From NCBI GenBank assembly GCA_034096865.1, contig JAWQFJ010001244.1, positions 57,501 through 97,500 of the forward strand: DNA of 40,000 nt, given 5' to 3'. Source of the stretch: Theodoxus fluviatilis (lineage: Eukaryota > Mollusca > Gastropoda > Cycloneritida > Neritidae). This document shows positions 9,619 to 18,639 of the stretch, in pieces. A program made the translations under genes and the position numbers. The notes under the pieces were generated by a model, which saw only the letters and a list, made by a program, of their open reading frames with translations, searched no databases and had not been told where the DNA came from. Position 1 is the first letter of the stretch, and the number at the start of each line of letters is the position of its first letter.

Positions 9619-10043
9619 GTGGTACTATGTCTTAATTGTTTTCGATATTTCTCCACGTACCTCCTCTGAGGTCTTCCTTTAATTGCATTTTTTAATAAGG
9701 GAAAGTATGTTGTGGCCTTGTATGGCCTTCACGGCTGATGAACCCTTGGGCTCCATCCACCTATTCTTTAGTGTTTTGTAAATGACAGGGACATTGAGGT
9801 GTGAAATTTTCCCCTATCACCCATTATGAGTCTTCATGTTTGAAGGCTCTTCGCAGCCTTGCTGGCTGGTGGGCAGTGAGACTCGATTTAATTGATTTCA
9901 TGTCACTGGTTAGATGGACTGTATAAGAACTCACTGTTGAGAAGAGTTTTAATTCTTTGTTAAAGATGGGTGTTTCTTAATGTTGTGGCCTTATATAGCC
10001 TACAAGGCTGATAGGCCCTTAAACTCCATCCATCCATCCATCC
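9619..10043 (+). other. LINE 3' UTR with duplicated 3' recognition hairpin and tail
   Basis: Two related copies of a GTTGTGGCCTTNTATNGCCT block occur at about 9709-9760 and 9981-10030. The distal copy forms a nested stem: an outer GGCCT/AGGCC around an inner AGCC-TACAA-GGCT. It is followed by (ATCC)n. In LINEs such 3' hairpins bind the reverse transcriptase; that role is inferred here. The proximal copy keeps the inner stem but has a degraded outer stem. Confidence 0.6.
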
Positions 10044-10054
10044 ATCCCACACGC
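10044..10054. repeat. Candidate target-site duplication, right copy
   Basis: Exact 11-base match to 4158-4168, immediately after the tail. The first bases could be blurred by the ATCC tail; the CCCACACGCA core could not. Confidence 0.6.
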
Positions 10055-10151
10055 ATGCCGCTGCCCAGCGAACTTTGCTTTTTTCCGTCGACTTGACTGC
10101 AGCACATACAGTACGCTTCCATCTCTCCAGACGCCTCGTGCACTAGTGATC

Positions 10152-10248
10152 ATGACTTCGATCGCTTCGCTCATCAGTGAAAAAGTTTTGACAAAAGATA
10201 AATCCAAAAAGAACGTTGATGAAATCTGCGGCCGAGACAAAGTCATCG
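10152..10248 (+). pseudogene. Nucleoredoxin-like exon 1
   Basis: ATG at 10152 opens a 32-codon frame plus one base, running MTSIASLISEKVLTKD to GRDKVI and then a Gly codon split by a GT donor (G|GTATGC) at 10249. Family members begin with a similar block, LLG-x-K-VL-x-KDG then a K-x-V-I-G strand, directly before the YFSAHWCPPC exon. The phase-1 junction after the first base of Gly matches that expectation. The 5' UTR would lie in the roughly 100 bp between the LINE and the ATG. Confidence 0.6.
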
Positions 10249-10504
10249 GTATGCATTGTTTTCTTTACCGCCGTTCCCGACGACGTCAGTCCTTACCTGG
10301 TGCACACTTCTAGAATGTTCTAAACCTGCAAAAGTTGAAGAGTTCGTGTCTCTAATACTGTGTCAAAAGATGAACCTGCCTCAATTTTTGTAATCACATC
10401 ACATGAGTTTTACATATCTTGGTCAATCATTCATTTTGAATGAATGAATGAATGAATGAGGTCAATAGAGCTGAATTGGTCGAAGTCGGAAACATTCGCG
10501 GACA

Positions 10505-11406
10505 TTGTACCCGAGGTACACTGTCCACACCTACATCTCCATCGGCGGCAGACCCATCTCCAACCTGAGATTCGCTGACGACATAGATCTCATGGGTGGA
10601 AGTAACAGCGAGCTACAATATCTCACCAACAGATTGTCGAAGATAGCGGGAGCATACAGAATGGAGGTCAGCACGGAGAAGTCAAAGAAGATGGTGAACA
10701 GCACAAACGACACCTGTGCAGACATCACCAGGAACGGTGAGAAGCTAGAAGAGGTCAGCAGCTTCCAGTACTTGGGAGCAACCCTGTCTAAGGACGGCAC
10801 TAGTACAGCTGAGGTTCGCATCAGAATCGCCATGGCAATCTCAGCGATGGCCAGACTAAGCAGGTTGTGGACAAGCAGCTCCATCTGCTTCTCCACCTAG
10901 TACAGGCTCTACAAGTCTTTTGTGGTCTCCATCGTCCTCTACGGCTGTGAGACCTGGACGCTACACGCTGACCCGGAGCGAAGGATCCAGGCCTTCGAGA
11001 TGAAATGCCTGCGCAGATTGCTCCGCATCTCCTACCTGGAGCACAAGACTAACGAGTATGTGCGAAACATGACAGTGGCACTCATGGGCCCTCAGGAACC
11101 CCTCCTGGCAACCGTCAAGCGACGCAAGCTTGCCTGGTTTGGTCACATCACCAGACACAACTCCCTGTGCAAGACCATATACTTCAGGGAACATCAAAGG
11201 GTGGTCGTCGTTGCGGCCGACAGAAGAAGAGCTGGCCTGACAAAGTGAAGGAATGGGCCTCCCTCTCCATGGAGGAGCTGCTCGCGACGGCCCAGAACAG
11301 ACCGGAATGGTGGAAGACTGCTGTCTCATCATCCCTCATGTCCCCTCGACGGCCAAATCAGTCAAGGGACTGAACTGAACTGAACTGAACTGAACTGAAC
11401 TGAACT
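10505..11406 (+). pseudogene. RTE-type reverse transcriptase fragment with (TGAAC)n tail
   Basis: The fragment starts at the RT core: ISIGGRPISNLRFADDIDLM includes catalytic motif C (FADD), followed by EVSTEKSKKMVNS, FQYLGATLSKDG, VVSIVLYGCETWTL and KRRKLAWFGHITRHN, ending in RPEWWKTAVS. This is the normal C-terminal order of RTE-like enzymes. TAG at 10898-10900 replaces a usual Lys codon, and a frameshift lies near 11190-11220. The 3' end is a clean (TGAAC)n tail at 11371-11406. The copy is 5'-truncated, as is usual for target-primed insertion. It sits in the sense orientation in intron 1 of the nucleoredoxin-like locus. Confidence 0.85.
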
Positions 11407-13400
11407 TTGTATATTTGTGTGGCCCTGAAGAAGCCCTCTGCGAGGGCGAAACATTGGCATTGAGTGGAGAAATAAATTAAGAAAAAGAAGACTTGAGGAT
11501 TTTAAATTTTAAATCCATGAATACGAATCGCTACGCTCTGTTGGACGCGCTTCTGGTTCAGTGAAGGTTGGGGAAAGCGCGGTCTGTCATTTTCTGTCTC
11601 TGGCTTGCCCTGACGTTCGCTCTCCATGCTCGCTGCAGAGTGGCAAGTCCGAGCAAAATGAACGGTTGTCTGAGGGGTTCTTTGTCTACATTTTGTAAAT
11701 GAGAAAATCAGCTTAGGAGCATCACGTCAATAGCTTGACCTTAGGAGGCTTATCTGCCTAGCATGCTTTTTATTTCAGCCTGAATAAGGCAACAAACTGA
11801 TAAATGTGGCAATCTAATAATGACGTGGTGTTCTTTTATTTCCATCTCATGAAAAGTTTTGCACTGCTAGAATGATCGGTGCTGATGATAACACTGGCTC
11901 CAATGCAAAATTTAACCATAGTTTGTTTTAAAACGACAAACCTTTCTTTCTTCCCACATTGGGCTCGGTATAAAAGTTTTGTTTATTGTAACCCCAGAAA
12001 AACTAGAGCTGCCAACTATAGGAAGTTGCCAAAGATTTGTGAGCACTGACATGGAAATTATGCTTTGTCAGGCCAAAGTTGTACGTAGTCAGGAAAGAAC
12101 TGGTCGCTGCTGCCTGCCTAGTGATCTCAGAGTTCATGGGAAGACAGCCCTTCACTCACTCCAAGGCGACCATCGGTCCGGCATAGGACGAGAGGCTTAG
12201 TACGATCAGCAGAAGAATAGGGCTACATCCTGTCTACCCGACTGCTGCAGTACACAGGAGAGATGGACTAGCCCTCGTTGTCACTAAAGTATGGCTTGAT
12301 CGATTGAGTGCTTCAATGCCCTCATTGGGTGCTCCATAATTGATCTCTTCCCTACAGTCTTCATGCTGCCACAACAGACTCGTCAAGAACCCTCTTTCTT
12401 AACTTTAGTGCGTAGTAGTCGCTTGTGTTGCACTCTTCTCTTGTTGTACTGGGGTTCTCCTAGCTTGCACTGGAAAGTCGAAGTTACAAACGCTGGTGGT
12501 CGTTTTCGATAAACTTTATTAATGCACTGGTTGATACACAGCGGTGACAATAAGTAGTGTCGTCGTACTCGCTTCACTCTACGTGCAGTGCCGCAGAGGA
12601 CTTGCTCTTTACAAAGTTAAGCTTTCACCTTAACTCAGTCGCATCTGCCAAGGGAAGGGTATAAAGGGGAGGGGGGAGGGGGATAAGCAAAGGGGGCTGC
12701 ATTTGAGTGAACTACACTCAGCTTGATATGAACTCACGTGGGTTTCAACAAGGTCACTATGCGTCGTGCTTATCACGAGTGCTGTCCTTGCATACGCTGG
12801 AATTGAATTGATGAAGCAATGTCGACCTCAAAGGATGTTCCGATGCATGCTGTGTACTGCTATATCTGTTCCATTTTACATGTACATCCAGAAGTTGCAG
12901 TTGCACAATCATGTCAATAATGTCAAGATTGGATGTGTGCTTGTGGCGTAGTAAACTGGTCGCGTAATGAGCAGGGTGGGCTTTACCCCTGCCCGGCTTC
13001 AATCCTACCTGAACGTTAGCATGCTTCTACTAGTTTTATCTTTTGCGCTTTTATTCTAGGGAAACTTTGGGTCAGAGTGTACATCGAAGTGGAAAAGCCA
13101 GCTCACTACGCGACCGGCTTACTCCGCCACAATACACCGACAACACGAATCCGTTTTAGTCATCGTCGAAAATAAAAACAGAGTGGGGCCATTTCCCTGA
13201 AACTTGACTAGGACAACACAATCGCGTCGTAGTTACATTCGAGGGAGAAAACGCGCGAGTCCATTTCCTTGAAATATGACTGGAGAGATCCAGGCTGTTT
13301 CCGTTAAACAGTCCTCCTCAGGGCGACTAGGTGCAAACAGGAAGCAAGACAATTAACTTCGTCTGGGATCGACTCGATCGTACTTTCGGTATTGCACGTG
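11407..13400. other. Non-coding sequence, no gene recognised
   Basis: I specifically searched this stretch by eye for a WCPPC-type exon of the nucleoredoxin-like gene and found none. Open frames here (for example 11979-12200 and 12757-13002) have no family signature. A purine-rich G-run lies at about 12665-12695. Confidence 0.4.
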
Positions 13401-13512
13401 ACTGGACTTTGTCATGTACCGATAAATGACGGTGCTCTTTCCCTCTTCCACGATACGAGCTTACACACGCATTCGTATGTGTGCTCTTACGCATGCGCGC
13501 GCGTGCGAGAAA

Positions 13513-13514
<2 letters not shown>

Positions 13515-13584
<70 letters not shown>
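13515..13584. repeat. (GA)n microsatellite
   Basis: A nearly pure GA array of about 35 repeats, just after a CGCGCG patch at 13496. Overlapping Arg/Glu open frames are artefacts of the repeat. Confidence 0.9.
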
Positions 13585-13587
<3 letters not shown>

Positions 13588-13994
13588 TTCGTCTTGGCGT
13601 CCAGATGACCTTGCCGCAAACTTTGGTTGGTTTTCAAAGATTATTATTACTAGGTCACTAGTAGGCTACCTATGCTTTACACTTGTTCCAAACTTGCAAC
13701 CTAGCCAGCTAGCAAGCGAACGATAACTAATATGGTGTAGCTTATGTCAGGAGTAGGCCTAGTCCTGCGAGGGCGACTTTTGCTATCGCGGCAAACAAAA
13801 GGATCTAACACTCTTCAATGGTATATGTTACTGCGACCAAAGACATCAGCTTTGTTGGAAGCTGTAATCTCTGCTGAGTGCATGGGAATGTTGATGATGG
13901 CTAGCGTTGCCCTCATAATTGCCTTAGAAAATCAACTATATGTGGTCCAATAAAGCGGCAAGTTCATTCAAATGTCAAAACAAGTAACTCTCAG

Positions 13995-14155
13995 TGGTAC
14001 AATGGGAATGTGACAGAACGCGTCAAGGCCTCACACCCAATGCTAACACGTTCGAAATCGTCTTCATCAGCTCGGACCGAGACATCAACAGCTTCCAGCA
14101 GTATTACGCTACAATGCCCTGGCTGGCCATGGACTTCAACGATACAGACGCCAAG
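13995..14155 (+). pseudogene. Nucleoredoxin-like middle exon
   Basis: The exon is bounded by an acceptor (AACTCTCAG at 13986-13994) and a donor (AAG|GTAGGG at 14156). It encodes WYNGNVTERVKASHP in one frame and then NANTFEIVFISSDRD, INSFQQYYATMPWLAMDF and NDTDAK in the next frame. The FEIVFISSDRD strand-helix and the MPWLA motif are diagnostic of nucleoredoxin/tryparedoxin proteins. The frame switch near 14030-14040 looks like a one-base indel. Its 3' end is partly duplicated just downstream. Confidence 0.75.
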
Positions 14156-14350
14156 GTAGGGATGGTGCTGGATGCATGGCTATACGTGGTCATAGGCTGC
14201 CTATGGGGTTGCATTAAGTGCCTCGCTATAGACTTCAACGATGCAGATAACAAGATAGATCTCATTTATACACTGTAGGGATAGTGCTGAATGTAAGGAT
14301 TGGCCTACTGGGTCAGCGGTTGCCTAAGGGGCTGCATTGGGTGGTGGTAG
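14116..14350 (+). repeat. Tandem duplication of an exon end plus intron start
   Basis: The block beginning CCTGGCTGGCCATGGACTTC recurs 99 bp later as TGCCTCGCTATAGACTTCAA, continuing through GTAGGGAT-GTGCTG and the GGTTGC/GGGGCTGCATT stretch. The second copy has 20 extra bases between the DNK codons and GTAGGG, encoding a further IDLIYTL. Only the end of the nucleoredoxin-like exon is duplicated. Confidence 0.65.
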
Positions 14351-14934
14351 CTTGGTGTAGTTGAGAGGAGTAGGTTGCTTTGGTTCTGGGTAGTGGTGAG
14401 GGTAAAAATAGTGCATCTGATGTGCAACACAAGGTGATTTTTGTTTTTTTGTTTTTAAAATCCCCATTAAATAAAGAAAAAGTTTATAAAAAAGATAATG
14501 TATTCTTAATCATCGATCACGATTCCTCTATCCCTACTATACGCAATCCGGTAAAACGAGAAGACTCCCGTAAATAAGGTGGATTTTCGAGTGCAACATG
14601 GTCCTGAAACGGTGGTGGGGAGTGATGGAGATGGATGTGTGTTTGGGCTGGTGGATAGAGTAAGTGGCATATGTTGGTAAGGGTTCTGACTAGTTTGGTC
14701 TACTTTCCAGCCAGGGTGACGAGTACTCAAATGTGGCGTAATGATTGGACGCGGAATTTACATATTTCTTTTTTAATCATGCATCTATTTTAATGATATA
14801 TTGGCAAGAACCTGAAATGTGTGCGCATGTGTGTGTGCGTGAACGGGTTAGTGCATGCATGCAGATGGGCGAGCGTGTGTGTGAGTGTGTACGTGTGCAT
14901 GCACACATGCATAAACATTTGTTTGTAGATCTCA

Positions 14935-15262
14935 GTTGTGACCTATTTTGAATCTGTCACTGTGATGGTCCAACCCTGTGGCCTATTTTCTGTGTTGTTT
15001 GAAATGCCAGGTTTGGGGAGAATTGCAGCCGGACCCCTGTGACCTATTTTCTGTGCTGTTTGAAATGCCAGGTTTGGCGGGAATTGCAGCCCGACCTCTG
15101 TGACCTATTTTCTGTTATTTGAAATGCCAGGTTTGGCGGGAATTGTGGCCCGACCCCTGCGACCTATTTTCTGTGATGTTTGAAATGCCAGGATTGGAGG
15201 GAATTGCATCCCGACCCCTGTGATTTATTTTCTATGTTGTTTGAAATGCGAGGTTTTGGCAG
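14935..15262. repeat. Tandem repeat of about 61 bp, four to five copies
   Basis: The unit runs CTATTTTCTGTGCTGTTTGA, then AATGCCAGGTTTGGCGGGAA, then TTGCAGCCCGACCCCTGTGA plus C. Copies start near 14984, 15045, 15106 and 15167, with partial copies at both ends. Divergence between copies is low. No coding frame persists across copies. Confidence 0.85.
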
Positions 15263-15432
15263 GAACAGGCTAAGGCCGTTAATGAGGCAGGGACGCCTTC
15301 CCTGATGATTTGATTGGTTGAGTGTGATCACGTGTGGACTATGGATGACGCTTGCTGGCTGGGAGCGATTGGAAGTTAAACCAGTGTGCGCCTAGGCAGC
15401 TTGGTAAAGAGATGTGAGTCGGAAGCCGCTCT

Positions 15433-15833
15433 GTGTTGCAGTGGGACACGTTAAATAAATCCCTTAAGTCATCCCCCAGCCACCCACCCACCCCCCCTCA
15501 ACCACCTGCCCTGCTGTATGAAGAACAGTACCCTTCCTTGAATGAAACAACAAACTGCCTGGATCTGGATGCCCTTCTTCGTCGCGTGGAGAATGTTCCC
15601 TCAGTCGGCGCGGACCGCTGGCTGAGTGTGTGTGTTGGTCTGCATGGATAGCGTTCTTTGGACAAAAGTTCATCAGTGAAGCATTCCAGAAGAGTGTCGC
15701 CCATCTGCTTGAAAGACTCGTGAGTAACTTTGGAGTCAATTTTGTTGTTGGCTCAGAAGAAGCAATCCTCTACTTTCAGTCAAAGGGTAGACTGATGGAA
15801 CTGATTGACGTCGTTATCCAGTTGCCTTGAATT
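15433..15833 (+). other. Unrecognised coding-like segment with one frame change
   Basis: Two abutting frames look protein-like. The first runs through LNETTNCLDLDALLRRVENV and SVGADRWLSVCVG to a stop at 15649-15651. The second, from about 15630, runs FFGQKFISEAFQKSVAHLLE and NFVVGSEEAILYFQSKGRL to TGA at 15828-15830. An ATTAAA follows near 15860. It lies inside the nucleoredoxin-like locus but does not belong to that family. I do not recognise the protein. A frameshifted retrocopy or a small single-exon gene are both possible. Confidence 0.25.
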
Positions 15834-16034
15834 TTATATTTATTCATGATTCAGTTTTATTAAAGAAAATCCTTAACGAACATTGTGTCATGTCATGCGA
15901 GCAGTGAGATAGTGAGTGAGTGAATTAATTATCCCCCTCCACTTGTGATACCCCTAGACAAGAAAACAAGAAGAATTTGAGAGTTGTGCAAATGAAAGTG
16001 GAGGTAGGTGCATGATAGTCACATTTGGTGTCAA

Positions 16035-16038
16035 CAGC

Positions 16039-16070
<32 letters not shown>

Positions 16071-16073
16071 TAG
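16035..16073. repeat. (CAG)n microsatellite
   Basis: About 13 AGC/AGT triplets in an imperfect array, in the presumed intron before the last nucleoredoxin-like segment. Confidence 0.9.
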
Positions 16074-16149
16074 AACAATAAGAACAAAAAGCTGTTGGGG
16101 TACAATGTCATATTGGACATACAAACCATGTGACTCCCGCTGATGCAAA

Positions 16150-16260
16150 GGAATCCCCACCCTCATATTCCTGGATGATGAGGGCCAAGTCATCAGCTTG
16201 GACGGACGAACCAAAGTTGCAGATGACCCTTAGGGCAAAAACTACCCATGGAAGGATACT
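16150..16260 (+). pseudogene. Nucleoredoxin-like C-terminal exon with in-frame stop
   Basis: The frame reads GIPTLIFLDDEGQVISLDGR, TKVADDP, then TAG (16231-16233), then GKNYPWKDTPQ and a second stop. The cis-proline motif GIPT and the ADDP...PW block are typical of the C-terminal half of the tryparedoxin fold. An AG acceptor at 16149-16150 is possible, but its phase does not fit the preceding segment, so at least one linking exon or base is missing. The stop would remove only about 15-20 residues, so a truncated product cannot be excluded. Confidence 0.65.
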
Positions 16261-16269
16261 CCTCAGTAG

Positions 16270-17030
16270 TGCCGTCTCTTCTATCGATAGCATCACTCCA
16301 TTCCAGGTATAACTTGGATCTCAAAGACCGGTCATCTCAGTGAGCATGAAAGTTCAAGATCACTTGCCAATGACAGAACGGCTGCTGCCGAGGCCTGATG
16401 CAGGTGTACAACACCCATTTGGAAACTTAACCTCGATGTGCCCATTCACTATGTTTATTATACAGATTCCATTTGTGTATAAGATTTGGACCATCCCGGT
16501 CTTTTCCCCGAGCAAATTTAGTGATATTCAATATTGTTATTATGGAAACGGGCAAAACTGGTGCCTGAATTGTAAAATGCTGGCAAGTTTGCTCTTGCAA
16601 CACCGCTGTGTGCTGAAATGTACTGCAACATGTTATTTTCTGTCTTGAGAATAAAGAGAAGCTATTGCTTTTCAAAGAATTTTGATACTACCCTGATTCA
16701 TTTTTATGCTGAGGCCAGACTTTAATCATTTCATTTTCTGTTTACCCGAGTTGCAAACTCACAAGAAATGAAGCTTATTATTGAAAAATACATTGATATG
16801 TTTTGCTACAAAGTTTTTCGATGCTACAATTTGATGATGATGGCAGTACTTCATTCCAAAATAATAGATACATATTTTCTCCTCACACACAAACAAATGT
16901 TGACGGCGACTACCAACACTGGACCTTGGACATACTAGACTGTTGGTGATTAGGTCACACATGCAAAATGTGCGGTTCCGGTAATCCGACCGACCCTAAT
17001 TTTTTCTGCCGACCATAAACTTTTTTGTTT
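16270..17030. other. Non-coding sequence, no gene recognised
   Basis: AT-rich sequence with several short open frames and no family signature. The stretch CCGACCGACCCTAATTTTTT near 16987 looks like the edge of a repeat, but no second copy occurs in the window. Confidence 0.4.
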
Positions 17031-17036
17031 TAAGGA

Positions 17037-17540
17037 GGGAAGAAAGAAAGAAAAAGAGACAGACAGACAGACACACAGACAGACAGACACACAGACAGGC
17101 ACACAGACAGACACACAGATAAACAAACAGACAGACGGACAGACGGGACAGGACAGGACATACAGGACAGGACAGGACAGGACAGGGCAGACAGGACAGG
17201 ACAGACAGGACAGGACATACAAGACAGGACAGACAGGACAGGACAGACAGGGCAGACGGGACAGGACAGACAGGAAGGACAGGACGGGACAGACAGGACA
17301 GGACAGGAAGGACAGGGCAGGACATACAGGACAGGACAGGGCAGACAGGACAGGACAGGACAGACAGGACGGGACAGACAGGACAGGAAGGACAGGACGG
17401 GACAGACAGGGCAGACAGGACAGACAGGATAGGAAGGACAGGACATACAGGACAGAACAGGGCAGACAGGACAGGGCAGGACAGGACATACAAGACAGGA
17501 CAGGACAGACAGAGCAGACAGATCAGGACAGGACAGTACG
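17037..17540. repeat. GACAG-based minisatellite
   Basis: About 500 bp are built almost entirely from ACAGACAG and GGACAGGACA units, degrading into a variable 5/9-bp mosaic with GGGCAG and ATACAG variants. Long Cys/Pro/Leu-rich open frames on the minus strand are purely repeat translations. Confidence 0.9.
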
Positions 17541-17612
17541 TGGTGCCTCAACAACCCATCTCAGGGTTAAGAGACTGAACTGAACTGAACTGAACTGAAC
17601 TGAACTGAACTG
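17541..17612 (+). repeat. Truncated LINE 3' end with (TGAAC)n tail
   Basis: CATCTCAGGGTTAAGAGACTGAAC then (TGAAC)n resembles the end of the RTE fragment at 11340-11406 (CAAATCAGTCAAGGGACTGAAC). It is probably an extremely 5'-truncated copy that inserted beside the GACAG minisatellite. From 17613 to about 18200 I see no gene. Confidence 0.55.
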
Positions 17613-18199
17613 ATAACTGGCATTACACATGCTCCAACACCCACAGCACTCTCCAAGACCAACAATGTTATCACTCCATCTTCAAGGGAGAGACAGACTT
17701 TCCACCCATTCACAAGTCCCTGACATCAGACCGACTTGCATACAAGCATGTAGGACGTACAGTGAGTCAGATGTATGAGCATCCTTTCCCCTCCCCGGTA
17801 CTACAAATTACTGCACCTACTGGTCAGTCATTGATTAATGACAATACACAGGAGAGATTTGAAACGGTACATTTTGCCTTGCAGTTGTGTGCGTGTGTGT
17901 TACTGTTTGTTGTGTAGTGTTGTAACGTGCACATGTGTGTGTGCATGGGTGCTTGCATTCAACCATGGTTGTACTGTATGTCCATGCTTGTGTGTATCCC
18001 TAGGTTAATATCAATTGCAGGCGGCAGCTGTTGCTTAGGAAAGTCGTTTGGATTTCTTCAGCCCTCGCTTGCCTTGGGTGTAAGCAAGATGTGCTTTTGC
18101 TGCTTTGCAAATGGAACGTCACGTTTCACATTCTTTGGCATTGCCTCAACATTTTTTCCCATGCAAACTGACCTTGTTTCACTTGGTCACATTAGGAGC

Positions 18200-18214
18200 T
18201 GAACGAAAACATCT

Positions 18215-18245
<31 letters not shown>

Positions 18246-18260
18246 TCTCTCTCCCCACCT
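18200..18260. repeat. Poly-C and CT tract
   Basis: A homopolymer of about 30 C bases (about 18214-18243) runs into CT and CCCT repeats. Its length is likely unreliable in any assembly. Confidence 0.85.
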
Positions 18261-18308
18261 CCCTCCCTCACACATATTCATGCGCATGCAAGCGCGCACA
18301 CACTCACA

Positions 18309-18385
18309 ATGGATGGATGGATGGATGGGGTTTTATGGCCTATCAGCCTTTGTAGGCTATGTAAGGCCAGTAAGTACGAAAATCA
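18309..18385 (-). repeat. 3' end of the intact LINE family, minus strand
   Basis: (GGAT)n followed by GGCCTATCAGCCTTTGTAGG CTATGTAAGGCC is the reverse complement of the LINE terminus at 9981-10043. The nested hairpin is kept (outer GGCCT/AGGCC, inner AGCC/GGCT) although the loop has changed. The copy is extremely 5'-truncated. Confidence 0.7.
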
Positions 18386-18471
18386 CTAGAACAGTTTGGA
18401 GTAAACGCAAGTTAAGTCACGGTGTCCCTTGTTATTCGCAACTTATGAATCGCTCAGGGAGAAGTGGTGGG

Positions 18472-18639
18472 TCAATTCTTACCCCGAACCCACAGGGGGT
18501 CAATTCTTACCCCGAACCCACAGGGGGTCAATTCTTACCCCGAACCCACAGGGGGTCAATTCTTACCCCGAACCCACAGGGGGTCAATTCTTACCCCGAA
18601 TCCACAGGGGGTCAATTCTTACCCCGAATCCACAGGGGG
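18472..18639. repeat. 28-bp minisatellite, six near-identical copies
   Basis: The unit TCAATTCTTACCCCGAACCC plus ACAGGGGG is repeated six times without spacers. The first four copies are identical and the last two share one C-to-T change. Because 28 is not a multiple of three, each frame cycles through three different peptides, so the open frames across it are not genes. The G5-T...A-C4 ends make each unit partly self-complementary. Confidence 0.95.

Larger units (their letters stand above)
4169..10043 (+). mobile_element. Full-length Jockey/I-type non-LTR retrotransposon
   Basis: This element of about 5.9 kb has a 5' UTR of about 588 bp, a gag-like ORF1, an ORF2 with endonuclease, reverse transcriptase, RNase H and a terminal zinc knuckle, a 3' UTR of about 425 bp ending in a nested hairpin, and an (ATCC)n tail. 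It is flanked by an 11-bp repeat (4158-4168 and 10044-10054). Both ORFs are open from start to stop and overlap by four bases (ATGA at 5959-5962), so ORF2 is probably translated by termination-reinitiation. The domain order EN-RT-RNaseH-CCHC and three knuckles in ORF1 fit the Jockey/I superfamily; an I or Nimb-like clade is my best guess. The intact frames and short flanking repeats suggest a young insertion. Confidence 0.85.
10152..16260 (+). pseudogene. Nucleoredoxin/tryparedoxin-like gene, apparently broken
   Basis: Three dispersed exon-like segments on the plus strand read in order as a thioredoxin-fold protein of the nucleoredoxin/tryparedoxin family, which are cytosolic dithiol oxidoreductases of about 140-150 residues per domain. 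The segments are 10152-10248 (N-terminus), 13995-14155 (FEIVFISSDRD and MPWLA) and about 16150-16260 (GIPTLIFLD and YPW). I could not find the exon for the WCPPC active site, expected between the first two. The second segment needs a frame change near 14035 and the third has TAG at 16231-16233 before the conserved PW. Together these suggest a pseudogene, though sequence error or a missed exon is possible. An RTE fragment lies in intron 1, and a full LINE ends about 100 bp before the start codon. Confidence 0.6.

Noticed and set aside
9731..9765. Hammerhead ribozyme core (CTGATGA) in the LINE 3' UTR
   Set aside because: CTGATGA is present at about 9741, but the required second stem followed by GAAA and the cleavage-site stem are absent.
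11979..12200. 73-aa open frame
   Set aside because: No motif, no splice context, no similarity to the surrounding nucleoredoxin-like gene.
16950..17554. Three long Cys/Pro/Leu/Ser frames on the minus strand
   Set aside because: Each is a reading of the GACAG minisatellite in a different frame; repeats of 5/9 bp keep all frames open.
18472..18639. CRISPR-like array
   Set aside because: Units are contiguous with no spacers, and the genome is eukaryotic.
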